Positions 20,523 through 28,962 of a stretch of DNA of 60,256 bases are shown here, piece by piece. Both the position numbers and the translations under genes were made by a program. The first letter of the stretch is position 1. Each line of letters opens with the position of its first letter. Source of the stretch: Flavobacteriales bacterium. GTDB taxonomy: Bacteria > Bacteroidota > Bacteroidia > Flavobacteriales_D > Sanyastnellaceae. The notes below the pieces were generated by a model that was given only the letters and a program-made list of their open reading frames with translations, did not search any database and was not told where the DNA came from. The stretch lies in the NCBI GenBank assembly GCA_015665315.1, contig JADFAK010000027.1, forward strand, positions 1 to 60,256. Direction: 5' to 3'.

Positions 20523-21803
20523 TTACGCGGTCACCTTGTTTCGGAGAATTGTTTGTGTACGATCAGGTCCTACCGACACAACCGTGATAGGTACACGCAA
20601 TTCACGTTCCAAAAATTGCACGTAGTCTTCCAATTCTTGTGGGAATTCTTCAGTTGAACGAATTCCTGTCAAATCGGTATTCCAACCCTTAATCTCAGTG
20701 TAGATTGGCTCGACCAATCCTTCGTCTATTGAGTAGGGTAAGTAGTCTATTCGTTCGCCCATGTAATTGTAATGTGTACATGCTTTGATCGAATCAAAAT
20801 CTCCAAGAACATCAGCCTTGGTCATATTCAATTGGGTAACCCCATTGATCATTATCGCATAACGTAATGCTGGAAGATCTATCCATCCGCAGCGACGTGG
20901 CCGACCGGTGGTGGCACCGAACTCATGCCCCGCTTTGCGAATTTCTTCGCCAACTTCATCGTGAAGCTCAGTCGGAAATGGTCCGCTTCCAACTCGGGTG
21001 CAATACGCTTTGAAGATGCCCACTACCTCGCCAATGCGATTTGGAGCAACGCCCAAACCTGTGCATGCACCTGCCGTAATCGTATTCGACGAAGTCACGA
21101 AAGGGTAGGAGCCAAAGTCAATATCGAGCAAAGAACCCTGAGCCCCTTCGGCTAAGATTTTTTTGCCAGACTTCATCTGTTCATTGATGAAGTGTTCACT
21201 ATCAATTACATTCAATGTGCGAAGCAACTCGATGCTTTCAAACCATTCTGGCTCTAGTTCACTTAAGTTGTATTCGTAGTTATGAAAACCTAATAGACGT
21301 TGGTGCTTCTCGACCAATTTCGTATACATGTCCTTGAAGTCGTCCCGGAATATATCTCCGATGCGCAGACCGTTTCGACCGGTTTTATCCATGTAGGTCG
21401 GCCCAATTCCTTTGAGCGTCGAACCAATTTTATTCCGACCTTTTTCAGCTTCCGATGCTGCATCCAATAATCGATGTGTAGGCAAGATTAGGTGAGCTCT
21501 GCGAGATAGGAATAAATTCTTTCGAACGTCAACGCCCATTTTCGCCAAGGCATCTATTTCCTTTTTGAAAGTTATAGGATCGATGACCACACCATTTCCT
21601 ACGACGTTCATTGTGTCACTGTGAAATATTCCACTTGGAATAGTGTGCAAGACATGTTTTATGCCGTCAAATTCCAAGGTGTGTCCGGCATTCGGACCGC
21701 CTTGAAAACGAGCAATAATATCATATTTTGGGGTGAGAACGTCAACGAGTTTTCCTTTTCCTTCGTCTCCCCATTGAAGACCTAGCAATACATCTACTTT
21801 CAT
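20523..21803 (-). CDS. purA: Adenylosuccinate synthetase
   Basis: The protein has 426 residues, full length. It joins IMP and aspartate using GTP, the first committed step to AMP. Motifs are the P-loop variant GLQWGDEGKGK (8-18), the IMP-binding QGGPNAGHT near 35-43 and the GTP-binding loop region TKADVL. The C-terminal ITVVSVGPDRTQTI is typical. The start lies four bases from the STAS gene's stop and the LptA-like gene follows, so it belongs to a fur-STAS-purA-lptA unit. guaB, the enzyme for the other IMP branch, is at 33175-34647 but in another unit. Confidence 0.98.
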   Translation of the reverse strand: MKVDVLLGLQWGDEGKGKLVDVLTPKYDIIARFQGGPNAGHTLEFDGIKHVLHTIPSGIFHSDTMNVVGNGVVIDPITFKKEIDALAKMGVDVRKNLFLSRRAHLILPTHRLLDAASEAEKGRNKIGSTLKGIGPTYMDKTGRNGLRIGDIFRDDFKDMYTKLVEKHQRLLGFHNYEYNLSELEPEWFESIELLRTLNVIDSEHFINEQMKSGKKILAEGAQGSLLDIDFGSYPFVTSSNTITAGACTGLGVAPNRIGEVVGIFKAYCTRVGSGPFPTELHDEVGEEIRKAGHEFGATTGRPRRCGWIDLPALRYAIMINGVTQLNMTKADVLGDFDSIKACTHYNYMGERIDYLPYSIDEGLVEPIYTEIKGWNTDLTGIRSTEEFPQELEDYVQFLERELRVPITVVSVGPDRTQTILRNKVTA

Positions 21804-21807
21804 TTGG

Positions 21808-22155
21808 CTATGCTTTCAGAAATTCCAGACCTTCTTTGAGATCTGCTTTGATTATGAATACTGAATTGAGTTTAATTACCGACAACAATTCACCGATTTG
21901 ATCGGGAACATTCGTGAAAACGACTTGGCCTTTGTTATCGTTGACCATATTTACAATGCGCACGAGCAAGTTGATCCCTTCCGAATTCAACAAGGTCATG
22001 CCTTCTAAATCAAGTAAAAACTTTGTGTGGTTTTCTGCCAGATTCACGGCAACTTTATCGAGCAAGACTTTGTTGTTCCCAGCTTCTACAAATCGACCAG
22101 AAATGCTCACTATGCAACAGGCAGCCTGTTCCTCTATGTCAAATTTGAAAGACAT
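21808..22155 (-). CDS. STAS-domain protein (anti-sigma factor antagonist type)
   Basis: The protein has 115 residues, one STAS domain. The strand-helix turn reads MTLLNSEGINLLVRIV, matching the DSSG region of SpoIIAA/RsbV with Ser kept as a possible phosphorylation site although Asn replaces the preceding Asp. Such proteins bind anti-sigma kinases. No kinase or sigma factor lies in the window. Its start overlaps the stop of the Fur-family gene, and purA follows four bases later, a close-packed arrangement that implies cotranscription. Partner and process unknown. Confidence 0.88.
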   Translation of the reverse strand: MSFKFDIEEQAACCIVSISGRFVEAGNNKVLLDKVAVNLAENHTKFLLDLEGMTLLNSEGINLLVRIVNMVNDNKGQVVFTNVPDQIGELLSVIKLNSVFIIKADLKEGLEFLKA

Positions 22156-22595
22156 TATTCAGATTTCTTTTTGCCGTAAAAATTCAACGAGTGATGAAGA
22201 ATCTCAATATCGAAGATCTCTTCCAAGGTCTTTTTTATCGTCTCAATACGCGGATCACAGAATTCCAAAACTTCACCAGAATCGGTCAATATAATGTGGT
22301 CGTGTTGCTGGTTTTCATGTGAACGCTCGAATTGAGCAAGATTCTTTCCAAACTGGAGTCTGCGAACCAAACTACATGCCAATAACAACTCAATAGTATT
22401 GTATAAAGTGGCCCTTGAAACGCGATAATTCTTTTCCTTCATTATAACGTACAGCGACTCGATATCGAAGTGGTCATCGATTGAGTAAATCTCCTGCAGA
22501 ATGGCAAAACGCTCCGGTGTTTTCCTATGGCCGTTTTTCTCCAGATATGCTGAGAATATATCCCTTACTTTTTCTTGGGTTTCAAGACTTGTCAT
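22155..22595 (-). CDS. Fur-family transcriptional regulator lacking the structural zinc cysteines
   Basis: The protein has 146 residues from the ATG at 22595 (a TTG further up would overlap the promoter). The N-terminal winged helix has [15 protein letters not shown] and [19 protein letters not shown], the family's DNA-recognition region. The dimerisation half keeps the metal-site QHDHIIL but the usual CxxC after it reads LTDSG, so the structural zinc site of classic Fur is missing. It therefore may respond to another signal, or use only the regulatory metal site. It is first in an operon with a STAS protein, purA and an LptA-like gene. Target genes are not deducible here. Confidence 0.9.
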   Translation of the reverse strand: MTSLETQEKVRDIFSAYLEKNGHRKTPERFAILQEIYSIDDHFDIESLYVIMKEKNYRVSRATLYNTIELLLACSLVRRLQFGKNLAQFERSHENQQHDHIILTDSGEVLEFCDPRIETIKKTLEEIFDIEILHHSLNFYGKKKSE

Positions 22596-22613
22596 GGACA
22601 CAAATGCAAGAGT

Positions 22614-22621
22614 CAAAAATA
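22614..22621 (-). promoter_or_regulatory. -7 box for the fur-STAS-purA-lptA unit
   Basis: The minus strand reads TATTTTTG, an exact TAnnTTTG, 18 bases before the ATG at 22595. The nearest upstream TTG is 24 bases away, a long spacing. A 7-bp inverted repeat (AAAGACG/CGTCTTT) just upstream near 22650-22670 may be the weak terminator of the SpoT gene. Confidence 0.5.
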
Positions 22622-22710
22622 GTAAATACTGGTTGTTTTATATGCCAAGAAAGACGGAATTCGTCTTTAGTTGTCAACCACGCTTCAATTGTTCCTCCAA
22701 AAAGAAACGT

Positions 22711-24921
22711 TTATGGGAATATTTCACTGTCCACTCTATCCACCGTGAGCACTCCTTCAACGTTCTTTAATTTTTCTATCAATGTCCGCAAGTGTTCAGT
22801 ATCCGTGACTAAAACACGCACCTCACCATCAAATATTCCATCGACGCTCTCAAAGCTTATCCCCTTCATATTCACGTTCATATCCGAAGAAATGATATTC
22901 GTAATATTGTGGACAAGACCAACATCATCGATCCCTGTAAACTTAAGTTTTACCTCAAATTCGACGGTTTCCTTGCTCGCCCATCTTGCTTTCATGACTC
23001 GATAAGCGTAGTTGCTCATCATTTCAGTTGCGTTCGGACAATTATTTCGATGAACTTTGATGCCATCATGTATCGTCACAAAGCCAAAAACATCATCTCC
23101 CGCAATCGGATTGCAGCATTTGGCTAGGGTATATTCTATCTCCTGACGTTCATCGCCAATCAATAGCATATCCTTCTTCCCAGGGGGTGGACTTGGTTTT
23201 GGTTTTGACTTCGTTTTCGGTGGGGGAGCTTTTTCTTCTGGAATGGACAGACGACCATTGGTATTCTCAAAGGCCTTCAAATGCTTGAGATCTATCTTTC
23301 CTTTGGCGATCTGATAATACAATTCCGTAGCCGAGTCCAAGTTGAAATACCTTTCGAGTTCAGTAATGTTAATCGATAGAAAATCGACCTTCATGTTTCT
23401 AAACTTTCTCCGTAAAATCTCCTTGCCCTCACGCGCGATCATGCGCTTTTCTTCTTTGAGGGAGTTTTTAATCTTTTGTCTGGCCCGCGCGGTTATAACG
23501 AAATTGAGCCAATCTTCCTTGGGTGTTTGTTTCTTCGACGTAAGTACTTCTACCTGATCTCCACTCTTTAACTCATGACTAAGCGGAACCAGCTTATGGT
23601 TCACCTTCGCGCCAATGCATTGCGAGCCCACTTGTGTATGGATGTGAAAGGCAAAATCCAAGGCTTTCGATCCTTTGGGCAAGGTCTTCAGATCACCATT
23701 GGGGGTGAATATGTAGATCTCTTCTGAAAACAGATTGAGTTTGAAATTGTCAATAAAGTCCAGTGCATTGTCGCTGTCACTCTCCAGGATTTCCCGAATC
23801 TGATTCAACCATGAATCCAAATTATTGTCCTGGGCTGCACCATCTTTGTACTTCCAGTGCGCCGCATAGCCTTTTTCGGCCAGTTCGTCCATCCGTTTCG
23901 AACGAATCTGCACTTCAACCCATTTGCCCTTAGGGCTCATGACCGTCGTGTGCAGAGATTCATAGCCATTGGTCTTCGGAATACTGATCCAATCCCTCAA
24001 TCGATCTGGATTCGGCTGGTAGAAATCTGTCACTACAGAATACACCTGCCAAGCATCTGCTTTTTCTTTTTCAACTTTCGTGTCTACGATGATCCGAATC
24101 GCAAATACATCGTACACATCTTCAAAGGCCACTTTTTTAACCTGCATCTTGTTCCAAATGGAAAAGATGCTCTTTGTGCGCCCCTTGATCTCAAAGCTAA
24201 ACCCTTCCTTTTCCAATTCACGTCGTATGGGAAGCATGAATTGATTGATGAAGCGAGAACGAACAGCAGCTGTTTTTTGAAGCTTACTTACAATCTCTTC
24301 GTATTGCTCGGGCTCCTTATATTTTAGAGATAGGTCTTCTAATTCTGTTTTTACATTGTACAAACCCAATCTATGCGCCAATGGTGCGTACATAAAAAGA
24401 GTCTCTGAAGCGATCTTTAGCTGTTTTTCACGCGTCATGGACCCTAGGGTGCGCATATTATGGAGCCGATCGGCGAGCTTGATTAGAATTACGCGAATGT
24501 CATCCGAAAGAGTCAGCAACATTTTACGGAAATTCTCAGCTTGGGCAGAGGTGCTATGGTCAAAGACACCCGAAATCTTGGTCAAGCCATCGATGATCTG
24601 CCTTTCCTTTTTACCGAAAAGATTTTCGACATCTTCGAGCGTAATGTAGGTGTCCTCAACGGTGTCATGCAAGAGCGCACAAACGATTGAAGTGGTATCC
24701 AGACCTAATTCCTGGGCAGCGATTTTTGCAACCGCAATAGGGTGGTAAATGTAAGGTTCGCCCGTTTTACGGCGCATGTCTTTGTGGGCCTCTAGAGCCA
24801 CATCGAATGCCTTGCGGATCAGCTTCTTCTCCGCAGTGCTAATTGATCTCGTACTCGACCGTAAAAGTCCCCGATATCTGCTCAGTATCTCTTTCTTCTC
24901 AGCCTCTAAGTCTACCTGCAT
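22711..24921 (-). CDS. Bifunctional (p)ppGpp synthetase/hydrolase, RelA/SpoT type
   Basis: The protein has 736 residues, the length of long RSH enzymes. The N-terminal HD hydrolase domain has the metal site HPIAVA (60-65) and HDTVED (85-90), intact, so hydrolysis is expected. The synthetase domain has GRTKSIFSIWNKM (about 242-254) and TNGYESLHTTV. A TGS domain (about 405-465) and a C-terminal ACT domain (about 660-736, GLVHNITNIISSDMNVN) follow, with the ZFD/RIS region containing the CCNPIAGDDVFG motif. It sets the stringent-response alarmone level in the cytoplasm and is often the only long RSH in Bacteroidota. It is a single-gene unit with its own strong promoter. Confidence 0.96.
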   Translation of the reverse strand: MQVDLEAEKKEILSRYRGLLRSSTRSISTAEKKLIRKAFDVALEAHKDMRRKTGEPYIYHPIAVAKIAAQELGLDTTSIVCALLHDTVEDTYITLEDVENLFGKKERQIIDGLTKISGVFDHSTSAQAENFRKMLLTLSDDIRVILIKLADRLHNMRTLGSMTREKQLKIASETLFMYAPLAHRLGLYNVKTELEDLSLKYKEPEQYEEIVSKLQKTAAVRSRFINQFMLPIRRELEKEGFSFEIKGRTKSIFSIWNKMQVKKVAFEDVYDVFAIRIIVDTKVEKEKADAWQVYSVVTDFYQPNPDRLRDWISIPKTNGYESLHTTVMSPKGKWVEVQIRSKRMDELAEKGYAAHWKYKDGAAQDNNLDSWLNQIREILESDSDNALDFIDNFKLNLFSEEIYIFTPNGDLKTLPKGSKALDFAFHIHTQVGSQCIGAKVNHKLVPLSHELKSGDQVEVLTSKKQTPKEDWLNFVITARARQKIKNSLKEEKRMIAREGKEILRRKFRNMKVDFLSINITELERYFNLDSATELYYQIAKGKIDLKHLKAFENTNGRLSIPEEKAPPPKTKSKPKPSPPPGKKDMLLIGDERQEIEYTLAKCCNPIAGDDVFGFVTIHDGIKVHRNNCPNATEMMSNYAYRVMKARWASKETVEFEVKLKFTGIDDVGLVHNITNIISSDMNVNMKGISFESVDGIFDGEVRVLVTDTEHLRTLIEKLKNVEGVLTVDRVDSEIFP

Positions 24922-24943
24922 ACTTTATTCATATTGCTTAAAC

Positions 24944-24973
24944 CAAATGTAAAATTTCAATTGAAATTAGCAA
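24944..24973 (-). promoter_or_regulatory. Promoter of the RelA/SpoT gene
   Basis: Minus strand TTG (24971-24973), 19 bases, then TACATTTG (24944-24951), an exact Bacteroidota promoter. The predicted start of transcription is about 17 bases before the ATG. Confidence 0.75.
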
Positions 24974-25019
24974 CATGATTCCTCGAACACAACACAACTT
25001 GAATTGTTAATACCGCTCC

Positions 25020-26297
25020 TTAGTCAAGATCGGCGGGTAATACCTTTGCTGTCACTGATCCAAAACCTATGCGCACTCCATCTTTTTCAGACCAGCCACG
25101 CATGATGACTGTGTCGTTGTCCTGAATGAATTTCCTTTCGGTGCCATCGGCCATTTTTACCGATTTCTGACCTTTCCACGAAATTTCAAGCATGGATCCG
25201 AATGAATCGTCTGTAGGTCCGGAAATAGTTCCTGATGCCATCATGTCACCGGCATTTATGTTGCAGCCATTCACAGTGTGGTGAGCCAGTTGCTGGTTCA
25301 TATTCCAATACATGTATTTGTAGTTGGAGTGACACACTTGTGTTTCGGCTACATTCTCAGGCTGGATGCTCATTGTGAGATTGATGTCGATGCATTTGTC
25401 TCCCTTGAACTGCAAGTAGGGCAGTACCTCAGGGTCTTGGACTTCACCTGGGCAGCGGAAGGGCTCAAGAGCATCGAGTGTAACGATCCAAGGTGAAATT
25501 GTCGATGCAAAATTCTTGGCGAGGAATGGCCCCAATGGAACGTATTCCCATTTTTGAATGTCTCGGGCCGACCAATCATTGAACATTACCATGCCGAAGA
25601 TATAATCGTCTGCATCATCTGTGCTAATACGCTCTCCCAAGGGCTTGCCGTTGTAAGTGATAAATGCCATTTCAAGCTCAAAATCCAACAAGCGAGTAGG
25701 TCCAAATACAGGCGGCTCAGTGTCTGACGGGCGTGTTTGTCCGCACGGACGCTTCACTGGTGTGCCCGAAACAACTATCGAAGAGGCCCTTCCATGATAG
25801 GCTACGGGTAAATGCAACCAGTTGGGCAACAACGCATTTGCGGGATCGCGAAAAAGGGTTCCAACATTGGTGGCATGGCCGCGACTAGAATAGAAATCGG
25901 TGTAATCGCCAACTTTTACGGGCATCAACATCTCACAATCGCTTTGATTATGAATGACTTGATCCACGTGATGCTGCTTGTTTTTCAAGTCAGGAACATC
26001 GCTGCGCAACAATTTGCTTATTCGCTTTCGAAGTTCACGTGTGCCTTGCTTTCCATATTCCATCAAAGGATTCAAGGTCGCACACGAAAAATCATTCTCT
26101 TTGAAAGGAAGGTTTTCCAAGTAGCCGAGTACATGGAGCGTCTTCAGATCCAGCACCTTGTCCCCAATAGCTACACCAACACGAGGATCACCGCCTTGAA
26201 GTTTAAAAATTCCAAAAGGCAGGTTTTGAATGGGAAAGTCCGAGTTAGCCGGTACTTCTATCCACGATTTCAATGTTGGGTCGTTCGCTTCGATCAT
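25020..26297 (-). CDS. fahA: Fumarylacetoacetase
   Basis: The protein has 425 residues from the ATG at 26297. It splits fumarylacetoacetate to fumarate and acetoacetate, the last step of tyrosine and phenylalanine breakdown. The N-terminal SH3-like part (LPFGIFKLQGGDPRVGVAIGDKVLDL) precedes the catalytic domain with DFYSSRGHATNVGTLFRDP, PVAYHGRASSIV, the metal-binding LDFELEMAF and FNDWSARDIQKWEYVPLGPF. ATGs at 26357 and 26327 are in frame, but they lie in or upstream of the promoter, so they are not the start. The rest of the homogentisate pathway is not in the window. Confidence 0.96.
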   Translation of the reverse strand: MIEANDPTLKSWIEVPANSDFPIQNLPFGIFKLQGGDPRVGVAIGDKVLDLKTLHVLGYLENLPFKENDFSCATLNPLMEYGKQGTRELRKRISKLLRSDVPDLKNKQHHVDQVIHNQSDCEMLMPVKVGDYTDFYSSRGHATNVGTLFRDPANALLPNWLHLPVAYHGRASSIVVSGTPVKRPCGQTRPSDTEPPVFGPTRLLDFELEMAFITYNGKPLGERISTDDADDYIFGMVMFNDWSARDIQKWEYVPLGPFLAKNFASTISPWIVTLDALEPFRCPGEVQDPEVLPYLQFKGDKCIDINLTMSIQPENVAETQVCHSNYKYMYWNMNQQLAHHTVNGCNINAGDMMASGTISGPTDDSFGSMLEISWKGQKSVKMADGTERKFIQDNDTVIMRGWSEKDGVRIGFGSVTAKVLPADLD

Positions 26298-26314
26298 TGG
26301 TCTTGATTTTGGAA

Positions 26315-26346
26315 CAAAAATAGGCATCCATTTTAGCCTTCGGCAA
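26315..26346 (-). promoter_or_regulatory. Promoter of fahA
   Basis: Minus strand TTG (26344-26346), 21 bases, then TATTTTTG (26315-26322), an exact -7 box, 17 bases before the ATG at 26297. It fixes the start of fahA. Confidence 0.65.
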
Positions 26347-26429
26347 ATGATTAGCATGATTTATTTCCATTTGATTTCTATCGTGGCGATGATGCTTATC
26401 AGTCTTTCGCTTTTCTAGCAATGATGAAC

Positions 26430-26459
26430 TTGGGTTTTAGCTAAAAAATAGTTCCTTTG
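26430..26459 (+). promoter_or_regulatory. Promoter of the DUF5819-HTTM pair
   Basis: TTG (26430-26432), 19 bases, then TTCCTTTG (26452-26459; 7 of 8 matches). The ATG follows only five bases later, so the message should be leaderless or nearly so. Confidence 0.6.
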
Positions 26460-26464
26460 AGGCA

Positions 26465-27073
26465 ATGCATTCGAAGAAAGAAGAACACCCTAGGTCCAAA
26501 GCAAAATCACTTCTAGTAGTGGCTCTGTTGGTACTTCTGGTACACTTCACCTTTACAGTCCTTCATACCATGCCCGGATTTCCGGCTCCTGCTTGGCTCA
26601 AAGTGCAAGCGCGATACTACATGGAGCCTATGTTTCATCAAGGCTGGATGCTTTTTGCACCGGATGTAAAAAACTACAACGCTCAGATTTCGTATCGCGT
26701 TCCTGAAAATGGGGCTTGGTCAGACTGGAAAAATACCGATTCACTTGAGCCTGTTGCAGATCATAGTCGCATTAAGTATGTAGGCCGAAAGGTAGCGTTG
26801 AAGTTGGTCAATACCATGAATAGCGATCATATGGGGGTATACTATGTCGACGATATTCCTCAATATGATAAAGTCGTGACCACAGGTGATTACCAGCGAG
26901 CCCTATATATGGTGTACAAGCAGAATGAAATAATCACCGGGGAGCTGGTCGATTCTATTCAATTGAAATTGGATGTTTGGTTTGTGCCAGATTTTAAGAC
27001 AGGCAAGTTGCCTTATGAGGATTTGAATTTCACATTTCCAGTAAAGGAGATCCATGATTATCGCAAAAATTAA
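26465..27073 (+). CDS. DUF5819-family membrane protein (SdpA-like)
   Basis: The protein has 202 residues. It has a short charged N-terminus, one transmembrane helix (about 15-36) and an outside-facing domain starting with the family signature HQGWMLFAPD (58-67) and ISYRVPENGAWSDWKNTD. DUF5819 proteins are similar in size and plan to SdpA, the partner of SdpB in maturation of the Bacillus SDP toxin; the likeness is from recalled family features and needs a profile search. The HTTM gene overlaps its last 20 bases and follows a clear AAGGAG ribosome site, so the two products are coupled. Function in this organism unknown. Confidence 0.85.
   Translation: MHSKKEEHPRSKAKSLLVVALLVLLVHFTFTVLHTMPGFPAPAWLKVQARYYMEPMFHQGWMLFAPDVKNYNAQISYRVPENGAWSDWKNTDSLEPVADHSRIKYVGRKVALKLVNTMNSDHMGVYYVDDIPQYDKVVTTGDYQRALYMVYKQNEIITGELVDSIQLKLDVWFVPDFKTGKLPYEDLNFTFPVKEIHDYRKN
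27043..27048 (+). promoter_or_regulatory. Strong Shine-Dalgarno site inside the DUF5819 gene
   Basis: AAGGAG lies five bases before the ATG at 27054. Such sites are rare in this window; it supports coupled translation of the HTTM protein. Confidence 0.6.
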
Positions 27074-27953
27074 GTCATACCTAGACATGCTCTCCCAAGA
27101 GCATCTGAAACCTCGCGGATTGTGGGTTTTCGAGCGACTGGTGTTTGCCTGGTTTGTGGTACATGCTCTGTGCTATTTCAGTGTGCGAGATATTTTTTGG
27201 GGAAGCGAGTCCATCTTTATGATTCCCAATTACACGCAGGGGTTGATCAATAATTTCTTTTACGTTTTGATCTACAGCCGACAGTATGCTGAGTTGATTT
27301 ACTTTACGCACATTGCAGCGGCCTTGTTGGCCTTCTTTGGTATTGGCCGATTTGTAACCAAGTTTCTGGTATGGTGCACGGGGTTGATGCTCTACTACGC
27401 TGCTTGGTCGCTCTTCAATAGTGGCTTTCTGCTGTGTGTTCTCTTTTCGTTCTATCTAGCATTTGCGCATGTGCGCTCTAAAAATTATAATTGGATAAGC
27501 CTTTCCAATGTGGCCTTGATCGCGTGCATGCTTCAATTAACCTTGGTCTATGCCGAGGCTGCAGCTTTTAAAATGTCGGGCTCGATGTGGTGGGAGGGGA
27601 CAGCTTTCTACTATGCCATGAATCTGGAGCAGTTCACTTCCTTGGGCACACGTGAATTTTTCAATTCGCAAAAATGGCTGGTTGCAATCTTGACCTATGC
27701 GGGCCTAGCTTATCAGGCTCTTTTTCCCATTGCCATCTGGATTAAAAAGATCAAATGGGTCTTCCTGGGCATGGGCTTGCTCTTTCATTTGTTCATTGCA
27801 CTCTTCATGGGCTTGCCAGATTTTGGCACGGCGATGATTATTGGGTATGTGTTGTTCATCCCAGAGAGTAAATGGAAAGTGGTTTTCAGTAAAGTCGGAC
27901 TGGAAAGTCGTTTTTCCGAAAGGGAAGAGCTAGCAACTAAAAAAGCTGCTTAG
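27054..27953 (+). CDS. HTTM-domain (SdpB / vitamin K carboxylase-like) membrane protein
   Basis: The protein has 299 residues with six or seven membrane helices. The arrangement ERLVFAWFVVHALCYFS at the front, then ALLAFFGIGRFVTKF, LYYAAWSLFNSGFLLCVLFSFYLAFAH and LVYAEAAAFKMSGSMWWEGTAFYYAM matches the HTTM fold shared by SdpB and the membrane half of gamma-glutamyl carboxylase. The charged or polar cluster YAEAAAFKMSGSMWWEGTA near residues 165-185 is the best candidate active region. No soluble carboxylase domain follows. The C-terminus is cytoplasmic and basic. The gene ends in a 4-base tail-to-tail overlap with the MoxR gene. Confidence 0.85.
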   Translation: MIIAKIKSYLDMLSQEHLKPRGLWVFERLVFAWFVVHALCYFSVRDIFWGSESIFMIPNYTQGLINNFFYVLIYSRQYAELIYFTHIAAALLAFFGIGRFVTKFLVWCTGLMLYYAAWSLFNSGFLLCVLFSFYLAFAHVRSKNYNWISLSNVALIACMLQLTLVYAEAAAFKMSGSMWWEGTAFYYAMNLEQFTSLGTREFFNSQKWLVAILTYAGLAYQALFPIAIWIKKIKWVFLGMGLLFHLFIALFMGLPDFGTAMIIGYVLFIPESKWKVVFSKVGLESRFSEREELATKKAA

Positions 27954-28921
27954 AGCAATTCTTCAACAATACGCTCAATCGAGTATCCTTCAGCTTCAGC
28001 CTTGTAATTACGCACGATACGGTGGCGTAAAATCGGAAGGGCTACTGCTTTAACGTCTTCAATGTCAGGGCTATATTTTCCTCGGAGTGCAGCGTTCACC
28101 TTGGCTCCAATAATGAAATATTGAGAAGCTCTAGGGCCAGCTCCCCATGACAAGAAGTCATTGACCATTTGTGGGGCAAGCTCGGTGTTCGGACGAGTCT
28201 TCGAAGCCAATCTCACCGCGTATTCAATGACGTTGTCAGATACAGGGATACGTCGTAGCAATTGCTGAAAAAAAGCAATTTCTTCTCCCGAGACTACTGA
28301 GTTTACAGTTGCTTTATGATCACTCGTGGTTTGTTTTACAACGGCAAGCTCTTCTTCAAGAGTAGGGTAGTCTACCCAGACATTGAACATAAATCTGTCC
28401 AACTGCGCTTCAGGAAGTGGGTAAGTTCCCTCTTGTTCAATGGGGTTTTGAGTTGCCAGCACGAAGAAAGGTTGTGGGAGCTTGTAGTTTTGACCTGCTG
28501 CTGTAACTGCTCTTTCTTGCATGGCTTCAAGTAGTGCCGATTGTGTTTTTGGAGGAGTTCTGTTGATCTCATCGGCCAAGATAATATTGGCAAATAAGGG
28601 GCCTTTTAAAAATTTGAATTGGCGATTTTCATCCAGGATCTCCGAACCAATAATATCAGAAGGCATCAAATCCGGTGTAAACTGGATACGGGCGAAAGTA
28701 AGACCCAATGCTTCTGAGATGGTGTTTACGAGAAGTGTTTTTGCCAGACCGGGAACACCGACAAGCAGACAGTGGCCATTGCCAAAAATGCTAATGAGAA
28801 CATCTCGAATTACATCTTCTTGGCCGACGATGACTTTTCCTATTTCCTTATGCAGTTGCTGGTATTTCTCGCGAAAAGCATCAATTGCCTGTGCATCGTT
28901 TCCAAATTTTGTATCTGACAT
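27950..28921 (-). CDS. MoxR-family AAA+ ATPase
   Basis: The protein has 323 residues. Walker A is GVPGLAKT (55-62), Walker B IILADE (113-118) followed by INRTPPKTQSALLEAMQE, and sensor 1 is VLATQNPIEQEGTYPLPEAQLDRF. It is the chaperone-like ATPase that usually works with DUF58 and von Willebrand A proteins, but none is beside it; it ends its unit here. It follows a SurA-like gene by 41 bases, so it may be read from that promoter. An imperfect -7 box (TATTTTCG, 28943-28950) is also present. Confidence 0.95.
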   Translation of the reverse strand: MSDTKFGNDAQAIDAFREKYQQLHKEIGKVIVGQEDVIRDVLISIFGNGHCLLVGVPGLAKTLLVNTISEALGLTFARIQFTPDLMPSDIIGSEILDENRQFKFLKGPLFANIILADEINRTPPKTQSALLEAMQERAVTAAGQNYKLPQPFFVLATQNPIEQEGTYPLPEAQLDRFMFNVWVDYPTLEEELAVVKQTTSDHKATVNSVVSGEEIAFFQQLLRRIPVSDNVIEYAVRLASKTRPNTELAPQMVNDFLSWGAGPRASQYFIIGAKVNAALRGKYSPDIEDVKAVALPILRHRIVRNYKAEAEGYSIERIVEELL

Positions 28922-28962
28922 GTTCTAATTTTTAAGCGTGGACGAAAATAGACATATTAAGC

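Noticed and set aside
22650-22670. AAAGACG/CGTCTTT inverted repeat as a Fur box or firm terminator
   Set aside because: It does not match the Fur box and the stem is only 7 bp with a mixed T tract; mentioned only as a weak terminator.
26298-26357. Longer fahA reading frame starting at ATG 26357 or 26327
   Set aside because: An exact promoter (26315-26346) lies in this stretch, so these ATGs precede or sit in the promoter; the ATG at 26297 matches the family's N-terminus.
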